Shown: positions 8,601 to 15,579 of the stretch, in pieces
Layout of the letters: each line of letters opens with the position of its first letter
Position numbering within the stretch: the stretch's first letter is position 1
NCBI GenBank assembly: GCA_035633115.1
Contig: DASQFN010000102.1
Coordinates: 124,001-188,000, forward strand
Reading direction: 5' to 3'
Length of the DNA stretch: 64,000 nucleotides
From: Gemmatimonadaceae bacterium
GTDB lineage: Bacteria > Gemmatimonadota > Gemmatimonadetes > Gemmatimonadales > Gemmatimonadaceae
Translations under genes and position numbers: made by a program
Notes under the pieces: generated by a model
Seen by the model: the letters and a program-made list of their open reading frames with translations, nothing else
Told to the model about the DNA's origin: nothing
Database searches by the model: none

Positions 8601-11541
8601 TGTCACGTCGCTCGTCACGTCCTGCGCTCGAAGGCTGAGAAGGAAAGTTCCAGCTGTACCATCAGGATTTGTAGATTCCACGATCGCTGAGGTGGCCCGG
8701 TTCATAGACGCACTTCCAATTGAACGCGAAAACGCCTCAGACGAAGTCGCCGCCGGGATTGGGCCTTGGGTCCGCGCGTTTCAGTTAGACTGGGTTCCGG
8801 CCCAGACTCGAGCCGATCCCGGCGACCATCCACCGTCGAAGTGGCAAATAGTCGCGTTGCCCGGCGATCAACGAAGTGCCTTGCTCGCCCGCGAGCTTCC
8901 GCACAAGGGGTGTGGGGGCATCGTTGTCTGCGTTCCCCCCACTCGGGACGAGCGCGCATTGAATCTGCTGATTGAGGCGGCCCGAGAAGCTACTTCACAT
9001 CGCGCTCCGTTTTCAACCATGCTCTTTCTTCAGAGTGGCGGGGGAGCGGCAGGCTTTGCACGGTCGCTCTATCTCGAGCTCGGCGGCGTGCCAATCAGTG
9101 TTATCAATCTTCCCGTTGACCATCCAGGACTTGCGGAGACTGTTGCTCGTGAAATGACCACCGCTGAAGGTTTTACTGAAGCGCATTACGGCGTGGACGG
9201 CGTTAGGCGCACGCCCGTCCTCGTCCACATGCCGCTGCGAAGTCGCAACGGCGCATTCCCGACGATGCATGACGAAATACTTCTAGTGACAGGCGGGGCA
9301 AAGGGCATCGGGATCGAATGCGCCCTCGCAGTTGCGCGACAGTCAGGGGCTCGCCTCGCGCTGTTCGGCAGGACGAGTAAGGAGGACGCTTCAGTCAGAT
9401 CGGCACTTTCGCGTCTCCGTTCTCACGGAGTTTCGTGCGAATACGTTCAGACGGATGTGACGGATTTGGATGCAGTCACAGCATCGATAGGCCGGCTGCA
9501 GGTGAGCGGGGCTCGGATCACAGGTGTGCTTCACGCTGCAGGGATTAACTCCCCAAAAGCCATGCGCGATCTCACTCTCGATGACATGCGTTCAACAGTC
9601 GCGCCAAAGATCGCCGGGGCCAGAAATGTCTTCACAGCGTTGGTCGGTCAGCAGCTAAAATTCTTCTTCTGTTTCGGCTCGATAATCGCAAGCGTGGGGC
9701 TGGAAGGCGAAGCGCATTATGCTCTCGCGAACGACTGGCTCGAGAGTGTCATCGACGAGATCCGGATAGCACAGCCAAGTTGCCGCTCCACCGTGGTTGA
9801 GTGGTCGGTCTGGGCAGGCACCGGGATGGGCGAGCGGCTTGGGAGTGTGAATGCCCTCGCCCAACGCGGTATTGACCCGATAACAGTTGAGCGCGGCGGC
9901 GAAATGCTGCTACGGCTTTTGACCGCAGATCAACTCCCGCCGAGGGTGGTAGTAACTGGACGTTTCGGGAGTCCGGTAACGCTTGTGCAGGCAGTCAAGC
10001 AGCTTCCCCATCTGCGCTTCTTGGAGAAAGTGCAAGTGTTCTACCCGGGTGTTGAACTTGTGGTTGACGCCGATCTGTCTTCGGGGAGCGATCCGTATCT
10101 TGGCGACCATGTCCTTCACGGTGAGCAATTACTTCCTGGGGTCATTGGACTGGAAGCTATGGCACAGGCCGCCTCCGTGCTGTTGGACCTGAAAGAAGGT
10201 GCCATCACCGTCGAGCGGGCGAAGTTCACACATCCGATCAGTACTGACGACGAAGGACACATGCGTGTTCGCATCGCGGCGCTCTCACAGGACAGTGGGG
10301 ACGTGGAGGTAGTGTTGCTGAGTAAGAGCACCGGCTACAACGTCGAGCACTTTCGAGCTTCCTTCTCAGCATTTCGGGGGGGCTTGGTGCGGTCGCCCGC
10401 TGAGCCCGGTACCGATCAAAATGCCGGGGGGGTCGTCGATCTACTGCCGGAGCGGGATCTCTACGGTCGACTCCTATTTCATGGACCTCGGTTCCAAAGG
10501 GTTAATCGTTACTTCAGTCTCAGTGCAACGCAATGCACGGCGGAAATTGATGCTACACGAAGAAACCTGTTTGGTGATTTCTTTTGCCAAGACCTCGTTC
10601 TCGGCGATCCGATCGTTCGGGATGCAGCAATACATGCGATTCAAGCGTGCGTTCCACACGCGCGACTGCTTCCAGTCGCAGTTGAGCGGATTGAAATCGA
10701 TGTTAAGGAGTACGTCACTGAGCGAAGTGTCGTTCACGCTTGGGAACGCAGGCGCGACCGGAACACTTTTACGTACGATCTTGAGCTCATTTCCCCCGAG
10801 GGAACGGTCCGCGAGCGCTGGCTTGGACTGGTACTCCAAACGGTAGAGCAATTGCCCGTTCCTGCGGATTCCTGTCGAGCTCTCTTGGGTGCCTATCTCG
10901 ACAGACGTGTTGGGGAATTGATTCCAGGCGCTGACACCTCGGTTACTGTGTCGACGCGGGGAAACGCGGTGCGTCAACAGGGTCTTGCGGACGGATCCAC
11001 AGGTCCACTCGTGTATCGCCTCGATGGAAAGCCGGAATCGATCGACGGACGTTTTTTCAGTGCGTCGCACTCGGGCGCAATCAGTGTTACTGCGACTGCG
11101 TCGTTGCCGATTGGGTGCGATGTAGAACTGGTCAGATCGAGCGACGATGGTTCGCTTTCCGAGCTCCTCGGCGAGATGGGAGTCGCACTCGCGGTCAGTA
11201 TTTCGAAATTGACCGGTGAAGACATGCAGCACAGCTGCCTTCGCGTATGGACCGCAAAAGAGGCGGTCTACAAGATTGGCCGGGCCGTGAACTCTGCGCT
11301 CCATCTGGTGAGCGTTGCCGATGACGGATGGATCACGATCAGTGCCGATGAAACGCGGATTGCAGTTGGAATCATCCCAGGAAGGGGAACACTCTCCTCT
11401 ATGGTTATTGCGCTGGCGATCGAAAACTCGGAGCCGATCGTAGCTCCTTATAAAAATGCCCGGCATGCGGCGGCACCGACCTCATACCAATCGTCCAACA
11501 GCGGTGTAGGCGTTGCAAACGCATCCGGAAACGGCGATTGA
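5662..11541 (+). CDS. pksE: enediyne-type iterative polyketide synthase PksE
   Basis: A 1959-residue single-module synthase with the enediyne order of domains. KS at about 1-460: Cys211 in DGACASS, His344 in EGHGTGTP, His384 in NIGHTKAAAG. AT at about 560-880: Ser652 in GYSVGE, His754 in VAFHSP. ACP at about 945-1020: phosphopantetheine Ser978 in LHLNSMSV. KR at about 1180-1420: TGGAKGIG near 1209, Ser1340, Tyr1353, Asn in ALANDWL. DH at about 1470-1740: His1483 in GDHVLHGEQLLPG and a second HGPRFQ block. An integrated PPTase at about 1770-1930: GCDVE at 1818-1822 and WTAKEA at 1863-1868. Enediyne synthases iteratively build a linear polyene from malonyl units, released by the partner thioesterase. 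Start is the GTG overlapping the unbU stop. Oddity: the AT motif has Tyr651 where His is usual. Confidence 0.95.
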   Translation: MSGIAIIGMACRFPDANSPTQLWENVLAQRRSFRRIPQARLDITAYHSSDRGASDKTYVTKAAVIRDYTFDRAKYRIPGTTFRETDMAQWLALDVAADALAQAGFHEGAGSPRDSTGVVVGNTLTGEFSRANLLRLRWPFVRRTASAAFRNLELPDDKHSAFLQAFEAEYKEPFPAVGADTLAGGLSNTIAGRICGHFNFRGGGYTVDGACASSLLAVITACNALESGDLDLALAGGVDISLDPFELVGFAKVGALASREMRVYDRDADGFLPGEGCGFVVLMRQDDALAQHRETFAVIRGWGMSSDGSGAITRPEVEGQLLALKRAYRRAGTTPSNVGYFEGHGTGTPVGDAVELQALTTARRDGGSSSVPAAIGSIKANIGHTKAAAGLAGLIKCAMALDAQIIPPTTGCVNPRDELVGKARELECANSARLWPVGAPLIAAVSAMGFGGINTHVVLEAPVGALRRPTFREENRYIDSVRDAELLLVAAAQNSELSERATRLASAIEGMSSGEIADVSAQLSQSRGLWRAAVVGSQPEQMAESLREVAHRAANSEHIVDPIRGIYLGHPGLPKPRVGFLFPGQGSIARDVGAFARVFPEIAAWHTSLGFPADFEQEDTSVVQPAVVAASLAGLQMLDAIGLDGDVAIGYSVGELAALTWGCALDSIQVMAMARERGRILKAHSVPNGIMATLGASVSDIVDLVDGVNVVVAGHNGPRSTTISGCRETVALALRNARERGIAGVRLPVAVAFHSPMVDGATCHLKSFLARTSFEPLQRTVISTVTGRPLGRDEDLARLLCRQLTSPVMFAEAVRCETGVDVWIEIGAGRGLATLVAEWSEIPTIALEIGSARVAGLLHAFGAAYALGVNVSAGPLFDRRFVRPINLDRMPTFFGNPCESAPQDSLTRDVSVQKTAPSASDPNRQLSEAETWSCPVAALDPSETTVSVVNQILSDRSELPVASFSDTTHLLNDLHLNSMSVTSLVTSCARRLRRKVPAVPSGFVDSTIAEVARFIDALPIERENASDEVAAGIGPWVRAFQLDWVPAQTRADPGDHPPSKWQIVALPGDQRSALLARELPHKGCGGIVVCVPPTRDERALNLLIEAAREATSHRAPFSTMLFLQSGGGAAGFARSLYLELGGVPISVINLPVDHPGLAETVAREMTTAEGFTEAHYGVDGVRRTPVLVHMPLRSRNGAFPTMHDEILLVTGGAKGIGIECALAVARQSGARLALFGRTSKEDASVRSALSRLRSHGVSCEYVQTDVTDLDAVTASIGRLQVSGARITGVLHAAGINSPKAMRDLTLDDMRSTVAPKIAGARNVFTALVGQQLKFFFCFGSIIASVGLEGEAHYALANDWLESVIDEIRIAQPSCRSTVVEWSVWAGTGMGERLGSVNALAQRGIDPITVERGGEMLLRLLTADQLPPRVVVTGRFGSPVTLVQAVKQLPHLRFLEKVQVFYPGVELVVDADLSSGSDPYLGDHVLHGEQLLPGVIGLEAMAQAASVLLDLKEGAITVERAKFTHPISTDDEGHMRVRIAALSQDSGDVEVVLLSKSTGYNVEHFRASFSAFRGGLVRSPAEPGTDQNAGGVVDLLPERDLYGRLLFHGPRFQRVNRYFSLSATQCTAEIDATRRNLFGDFFCQDLVLGDPIVRDAAIHAIQACVPHARLLPVAVERIEIDVKEYVTERSVVHAWERRRDRNTFTYDLELISPEGTVRERWLGLVLQTVEQLPVPADSCRALLGAYLDRRVGELIPGADTSVTVSTRGNAVRQQGLADGSTGPLVYRLDGKPESIDGRFFSASHSGAISVTATASLPIGCDVELVRSSDDGSLSELLGEMGVALAVSISKLTGEDMQHSCLRVWTAKEAVYKIGRAVNSALHLVSVADDGWITISADETRIAVGIIPGRGTLSSMVIALAIENSEPIVAPYKNARHAAAPTSYQSSNSGVGVANASGNGD

Positions 11542-12029
11542 TGGCCGAGCTTCCGTTCTTCGAATACCGCCACATCGTTTGTTTCGAAGAGACCAACTTC
11601 GTGGGTAATGCTTATTTTGCCCACTATATCCGCTGGCAAGGGCACTGCCGCGAACTTTTTATTCGGGAACGCGCACCAACCCTCCTTGGCCAGCTCTCTA
11701 GCGGCCTTGCATTGGTTACTGTCCGCTGTGCGTGTGAGTATTTCAGCGAGCTTTTGCCCTTCGACGACGTGAGTATTCGGATGAGTCTCGGCGCCATCGA
11801 TCGAAATCGGCTGTTGCTCCGATTTGAGTACGTGCGGCTGTCCGGTCCCAATCCCGGTCTTGTCGCGTCCGGCGAACAGGAAGTGGCGTGTATGCATCGT
11901 GAAAAGGGGGGGCTCGTCCCCACGCCGGTTCCAGCCCAACTCTTGAACGCACTCAAACCCTATCTCACAGCCGGTGCGGGCGGCCCCAATGCGATTCGGC
12001 CCGTCGAGACAAGGCCAGTTGGCGCCTGA
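11541..12029 (+). CDS. tebC: enediyne thioesterase (CalE7/SgcE10 type)
   Basis: A 162-residue hot-dog fold thioesterase. The N-terminus FFEYRHIVCFEETNFVGNAY then HYIRWQGHCRELFI closely follows the CalE7/SgcE10 pattern, in which the Arg after the helix start replaces the usual acidic catalytic residue. It releases the polyene chain from the ACP of PksE, in trans. The ATG at 11541 shares its first base with the TGA stop of pksE; a TTG immediately before it is in frame. An adjacent PksE/thioesterase pair with this overlap is standard in enediyne clusters and strongly supports the cluster assignment. Confidence 0.92.
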   Translation: MAELPFFEYRHIVCFEETNFVGNAYFAHYIRWQGHCRELFIRERAPTLLGQLSSGLALVTVRCACEYFSELLPFDDVSIRMSLGAIDRNRLLLRFEYVRLSGPNPGLVASGEQEVACMHREKGGLVPTPVPAQLLNALKPYLTAGAGGPNAIRPVETRPVGA

Positions 12030-12054
12030 TCATTTTGCGGGCGAAAGGAGGAGA

Positions 12055-12096
12055 ATGTATCTGGCTGACCTCGAATCTAACGTCGCGTATGGCTGA
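12055..12096 (+). CDS. possible 13-codon leader ORF
   Basis: A strong Shine-Dalgarno sequence (AAAGGAGG, 12044-12051) is followed three bases later by ATG and the short frame MYLADLESNVAYG. Its TGA overlaps the ATG used for the LolA-like gene in another frame (ATGGCTGA). This is the arrangement of a coupling leader peptide. It may equally be a relic of a single-base change near the true start, in which case the downstream gene once began here. Confidence 0.3.
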   Translation: MYLADLESNVAYG

Positions 12097-12910
12097 CCAA
12101 GGCGCGTCTGCAACTCACTCCCCTGAATCACCGCTGAAAGGGCGGCGCACCGTGTCATCAGTCGCCGATGTATTTCATAATCATGCGCAGCGCGACTTTG
12201 GAGCAAGTGGGTTCCGTGAAGTCGAGTTGGAGATACGCACCGGTCGCCACACGCTGTACAAGTATGACGTAGGGCACGTATGGCAGCGGAGAATGGGCGA
12301 ATCCCGGTCGCTCTTCTGCGTCACCGCTCCTCGTATTCTGGCGGGTACGAGTCTGTTGATGGTAGAGCGCCCCGGGAAGGAAGAGTTGACTATTGCGTTA
12401 CGCCTACGCGGGTCGCCAGACGTCCTACGCGTCGATCCTTCGCGGTGTATGGATGCAGTTCTGGGCAGTGACTTCACGTACGAGGATCTTCGGTTTTGGC
12501 TGCCGGTGCAAACGCTTGGAGAGCCCTGCGTCAGCACTTGCGACATCGACGGGCGCGAGTCGTTGACGGTGGCCGGAGTTCGTCGCACGAACTTCGGGGT
12601 TTCGCAGCGCCTTCGTGTTTCGTTGGACGCTGAACACTGGAACGTAGTGGAAGCCGAATGGCGTACCCTGGTCACTGGTGACCTAGTGCGGGCCTATCGG
12701 GCCACATCGCATCTCCGGCGCAGCGGGATCGTTACTCCACAGCGCGTGACGGTCGACGGAGCTGCTCACGGTTATTGCAGTGAGATGAGTCTGATCCGCA
12801 TCGCTGTCGGCATAGCGATAGATTCGACTGCGCTGACCGAAGATGCTTTCGGCTCGATAGATTACCTGGAGGCGATGGCGACTTGGCGCCGTACGGCGGA
12901 AGTCGTATGA
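12089..12910 (+). CDS. LolA-like / outer-membrane lipoprotein-sorting protein homologue
   Basis: A 273-residue protein whose middle resembles the LolA_like (TP0789) domain: GTSLLMVERPGKEELTIALRL, a positively charged loop, then VLGSDFTYEDLRFW, the family's hallmark GSDFTYEDL. Such proteins have a lipid- or hydrophobic-ligand-binding half-barrel; here there is no obvious signal peptide, which is unusual. Start choice is difficult: a perfect AAAGGAGG site at 12044-12051 sits ahead of an ATG at 12055 that opens only a 13-codon frame ending over the ATG at 12089. I used 12089. It lies 60 bases after tebC and its stop overlaps the next gene (ATGA), so it belongs to the enediyne operon although it is not a canonical cassette member. 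Confidence 0.65.
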   Translation: MADQGASATHSPESPLKGRRTVSSVADVFHNHAQRDFGASGFREVELEIRTGRHTLYKYDVGHVWQRRMGESRSLFCVTAPRILAGTSLLMVERPGKEELTIALRLRGSPDVLRVDPSRCMDAVLGSDFTYEDLRFWLPVQTLGEPCVSTCDIDGRESLTVAGVRRTNFGVSQRLRVSLDAEHWNVVEAEWRTLVTGDLVRAYRATSHLRRSGIVTPQRVTVDGAAHGYCSEMSLIRIAVGIAIDSTALTEDAFGSIDYLEAMATWRRTAEVV

Positions 12911-14130
12911 GCGCGGCAGCGGTAGGTGGTGAAGGCTCCAAAGCACGGGTGCGTCGCCTGTGGCTCTCCTCTGTCGGTATCTCGGCTGCCAAGCTCCTGG
13001 AGCGACGCGGCGGTGTTTCGCTGAAGCTGGCGCAGGTACTGAGCACCAGAGCGGATGTTCTACCGCCAGAAGTGACCGAGCAACTGCGGCGCCTCCAAGA
13101 CGCGGTGAGACCGATGCCGCTCAACGAAGTTGAGCGCATCCTCGCCGCCGCCTATCCCGGGTGCCTTTCCGCACTCTTCGAACATATTGATTTAGCGCCG
13201 ATCGCTAGCGGGAGCGTGGCGCAGGTACACCGCGCCGTGTTGGCAGGCACCCATCGCCTGGTCGTCCTAAAGCTCCGAAGGCGCACCATACGTTCAGCGC
13301 TTGACCGCGACGTTCGCCTGGTTCGACGTGTCGGTCACTGTCTCTCTTCACTACCAGGCTTCGCAGACATTCCGTTTCGTGAAGCTCTTGACGCTGCGAG
13401 TGAAGCGCTCGCAAACCAGGCTGACTTTTCCCAGGAAGCTCGTCATCACAGGGAAGCCGGCGCGTATCTGGCGGGAAATCCACAAGTAACAGTCCCGAAT
13501 CTCGTTCGGCCCTTGTGTCGCACCGATGTCCTGGTGATGGACTACGTCTCCCAAGCCACGCCACTGGGGAGTCATGCAAGCGACCGCGTAAACCGCGAGG
13601 CGACGGTCCTGACTGTCCGAGCATTGTACGGGCTATTGTTCGACCGCGGGTTGATCCACTGTGATCTCCATCCCGGCAACGTTCTGGTACGAGCCGACGG
13701 AACGGTGGCGTTGATCGACTTCGGGTACGTAGCCAAGCTGTCGCCCCAAGTCCGCCAGCAATTCGCGGAGTTCTTCCTGAGCCTGGTACTCGGCGATGGG
13801 CATGGCGCGGCGCGGATCGCGATTGACATGGCGTCCTCCCGATCACCGCGATTCAACGAATCGGCATTCAATGCTGAGGTCCGCGCACTCGTCGAGAACA
13901 ACACGCGAAGAGTCGCATGCGAATTCACCATCGTGGGGTTCGTCACAGCCCTCTTTGCCATCCAGCGGCGCCATGGTCTTCGTGCATCACCCGCATTTAC
14001 CGGAGCGATCCTCGGCTTGCTGGCTCTGGAAGGGACAGTACGCCGTGTGTGTCCTGGATTGGATTTCCAGCGCGAGGCGTTGCCGTTCGTAATTCGCGCT
14101 GCTAATGGCGGAAGCCTGCAGACTCAATGA
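12907..14130 (+). CDS. ABC1/UbiB-family atypical kinase
   Basis: A 407-residue member of the ABC1/ADCK/UbiB family of kinase-like proteins. Visible features are an N-terminal KxGQ-equivalent GGVSLKLAQVLSTRADVLPPEV, the Ala-rich loop GSVAQVHRA replacing a glycine-rich loop, VVLKLRR with the nucleotide-binding Lys, a catalytic loop IHCDLHPGNVLV and IDFGYVAKL. UbiB proteins act as ATPases or kinases supporting isoprenoid quinone and lipid metabolism at membranes. The ATG overlaps the stop of the LolA-like gene, so it is co-translated with the enediyne operon, of which it appears to be the last gene. A function in handling or exporting a hydrophobic polyene is conceivable but is speculation. Lacking the C-terminal membrane helices of full UbiB, it is on the short side. 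Confidence 0.85.
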   Translation: MSAAAVGGEGSKARVRRLWLSSVGISAAKLLERRGGVSLKLAQVLSTRADVLPPEVTEQLRRLQDAVRPMPLNEVERILAAAYPGCLSALFEHIDLAPIASGSVAQVHRAVLAGTHRLVVLKLRRRTIRSALDRDVRLVRRVGHCLSSLPGFADIPFREALDAASEALANQADFSQEARHHREAGAYLAGNPQVTVPNLVRPLCRTDVLVMDYVSQATPLGSHASDRVNREATVLTVRALYGLLFDRGLIHCDLHPGNVLVRADGTVALIDFGYVAKLSPQVRQQFAEFFLSLVLGDGHGAARIAIDMASSRSPRFNESAFNAEVRALVENNTRRVACEFTIVGFVTALFAIQRRHGLRASPAFTGAILGLLALEGTVRRVCPGLDFQREALPFVIRAANGGSLQTQ

Positions 14131-14504
14131 TTGTGCGCGATTGCGGTTGCACGGCGATGCGGTCGGACATCAGGATGTCGCGGGCTGCAAAAGGCCCCAC
14201 GTGAGGATCCTTGCCGCGAATGGACCGTCGATGAGATAGCTCAGGTAGCGGCGGATGAGCCGCTTCCACTTCTGTCGGACGTTCGCCCTTTCGGACATGC
14301 CAGCCGGCCCGCCGTAGCCACGCGTGAATCGTCTCAGCGTGCTCCGCTGGCGTTAGCGTTGTCGAGACCGCCCCGTGCCAGGGGCGCAGCAAAAATCTGG
14401 CAATTTCGGAGAAGCGACAGAGCTGAAATATCGCTAATGATGCCATGGTACCTGGTCTGACCCGGCAAGCTCTAATCGGCTCCTTCGACCCTCGAGAGGC
14501 GACC
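14131..14504. other. 374-base gap after the enediyne operon
   Basis: No recognisable gene. A minus-strand frame reaches across most of it but has no family resemblance and no ribosome site. I saw no clear rho-independent terminator. Confidence 0.4.
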
Positions 14505-15239
14505 ATGGATGACGCACTGCGCAGTGAACGTATGCAGCAGGTGGTAACCGGTACGTTGGGCTATTTCCCTGTGGGATCGGCCATCGAGTTCGAAGGATCA
14601 ACGATTACGATTCCGATCGTGGCTCAGCTTAAGAACGGGTGGATCAGCACTGAGGAAGTGGATTTCAAGGCTTTTATGCGGCTCGAACTGGACCGCCGCA
14701 TCAAGAATCAGCTCAATCGCACGCAGTTCGAGTTCAATATCGTTGTATGGGAGCTATACGGGCGGAGTGAACTGCTTTCGGAAAAGTTTGAAACCGATGT
14801 TCACATCACATTCAGTCTGACACCGCCGCCGCAGAAGCAGCCGAGGAGTATCTGCTTCGCGAACCAGGAAGGGACTGACTTTCCCGGGACGATCATCTAC
14901 AGCGCATGCTACGACGTGTTTGCCAACCAGGAAAGGATCATCGATGGCCAAATGGGCGTCGCCATTTGCACACCGATCGTGGGCATTCCTCCCCGAAACG
15001 TACTCGTCGCTTTCGAGAAGCCGTTCGAAGACAAAAAGCGCGGAATCGCGTTCGATCGGGGATGTTGCTGGGGTATGCGGACGATCACCCCTGAGGACTT
15101 CCTTGAGGGGGCTAATTTTGCCCGAAGAATTCGGGGATGGGCGCGGCTAGACGATGCCTTTGGCAGTTTCTTCGGCCCAAGGCCAGACCAGAAACACCCG
15201 GAACCCAAAAAGGCAAGACGTCGTCGGCCGAGAACCTAA
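14505..15239 (+). CDS. hypothetical protein
   Basis: A 244-residue soluble protein that I do not recognise. The open frame begins at 14445, but the ATG at 14505 has a purine-rich stretch (GAGAGGCGACC) before it. The N-terminal half alternates beta-like segments (VGSAIEFEGSTITIPIVAQL), the middle has a short run of cysteines and aromatic residues (YSACYDVF, RGCCWGM), and the C-terminus is strongly basic (KKARRRRPRT), suggesting nucleic-acid contact or a degraded tail. It stands between the enediyne operon and an integron-like cassette. No functional call is justified. Confidence 0.5.
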   Translation: MDDALRSERMQQVVTGTLGYFPVGSAIEFEGSTITIPIVAQLKNGWISTEEVDFKAFMRLELDRRIKNQLNRTQFEFNIVVWELYGRSELLSEKFETDVHITFSLTPPPQKQPRSICFANQEGTDFPGTIIYSACYDVFANQERIIDGQMGVAICTPIVGIPPRNVLVAFEKPFEDKKRGIAFDRGCCWGMRTITPEDFLEGANFARRIRGWARLDDAFGSFFGPRPDQKHPEPKKARRRRPRT

Positions 15240-15259
15240 CTGATCGCGAGCAGGGAACC

Positions 15260-15430
15260 ATGGCGACAGGTGCAATGCGGTTTCACGAGCATTTCTTCGC
15301 CGCACTCGCCGCCGGCGATGTCGTGCTCGAAGCTCCCGTTGACAACACTGCAAGGGATGGCGGAACGGCGTGCGCCACCGTGCCGCTGCTCGGTGACGGA
15401 TGGCGGCTGGTGCGCAAGGCAGCCGTATAA
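15260..15430 (+). CDS. small cassette-type ORF (56 aa)
   Basis: A 56-residue frame starting at an ATG preceded by GCAGGGAACC. The product has an amphipathic start (MRFHEHFFAALAAGDVVLE) and no recognised family. Its stop codon TAA lies inside the left core site of the attC-like element that follows, the classic relation between a gene and its recombination site in an integron cassette. Whether the peptide is made is unknown; it may be the truncated end of a longer cassette protein. Confidence 0.4.
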   Translation: MATGAMRFHEHFFAALAAGDVVLEAPVDNTARDGGTACATVPLLGDGWRLVRKAAV

Positions 15431-15503
15431 CAAGGCGCTCCAGCCGACATCCCTTCCGCGGCTTCGGCCGTGTCAACGCAACGGCTGAGCCTGGGCGTTT
15501 GGC
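15425..15503 (+). repeat. integron attC-like recombination site
   Basis: Left outer box GTATAAC (15425-15431) and right outer box GTTTGGC (15497-15503) match the RYYYAAC/GTTRRRY consensus at six of seven positions each. Inner boxes CAGCCG (15441-15446) and CGGCTG (15482-15487) are perfect complements, with unpaired spacers between outer and inner boxes and an apparent extrahelical C at 15440. A GC-rich hairpin fills the centre (around 15459-15470). Total 79 bases, within the usual attC range. No integron integrase is in the window. Confidence 0.55.
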
Positions 15504-15579
15504 GGACACCAGCGATGTTCACGGGGTGGCTATCGAAGGCGGCGTCGGAGCGGTGGCTAGGCAATTTTAGGAGAGATCA

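Noticed and set aside
14102-14506. Minus-strand ORF of 134 codons after the enediyne operon
   Set aside because: No ribosome site or family pattern; it overlaps the end of the kinase gene and looks like chance openness in GC-rich DNA.
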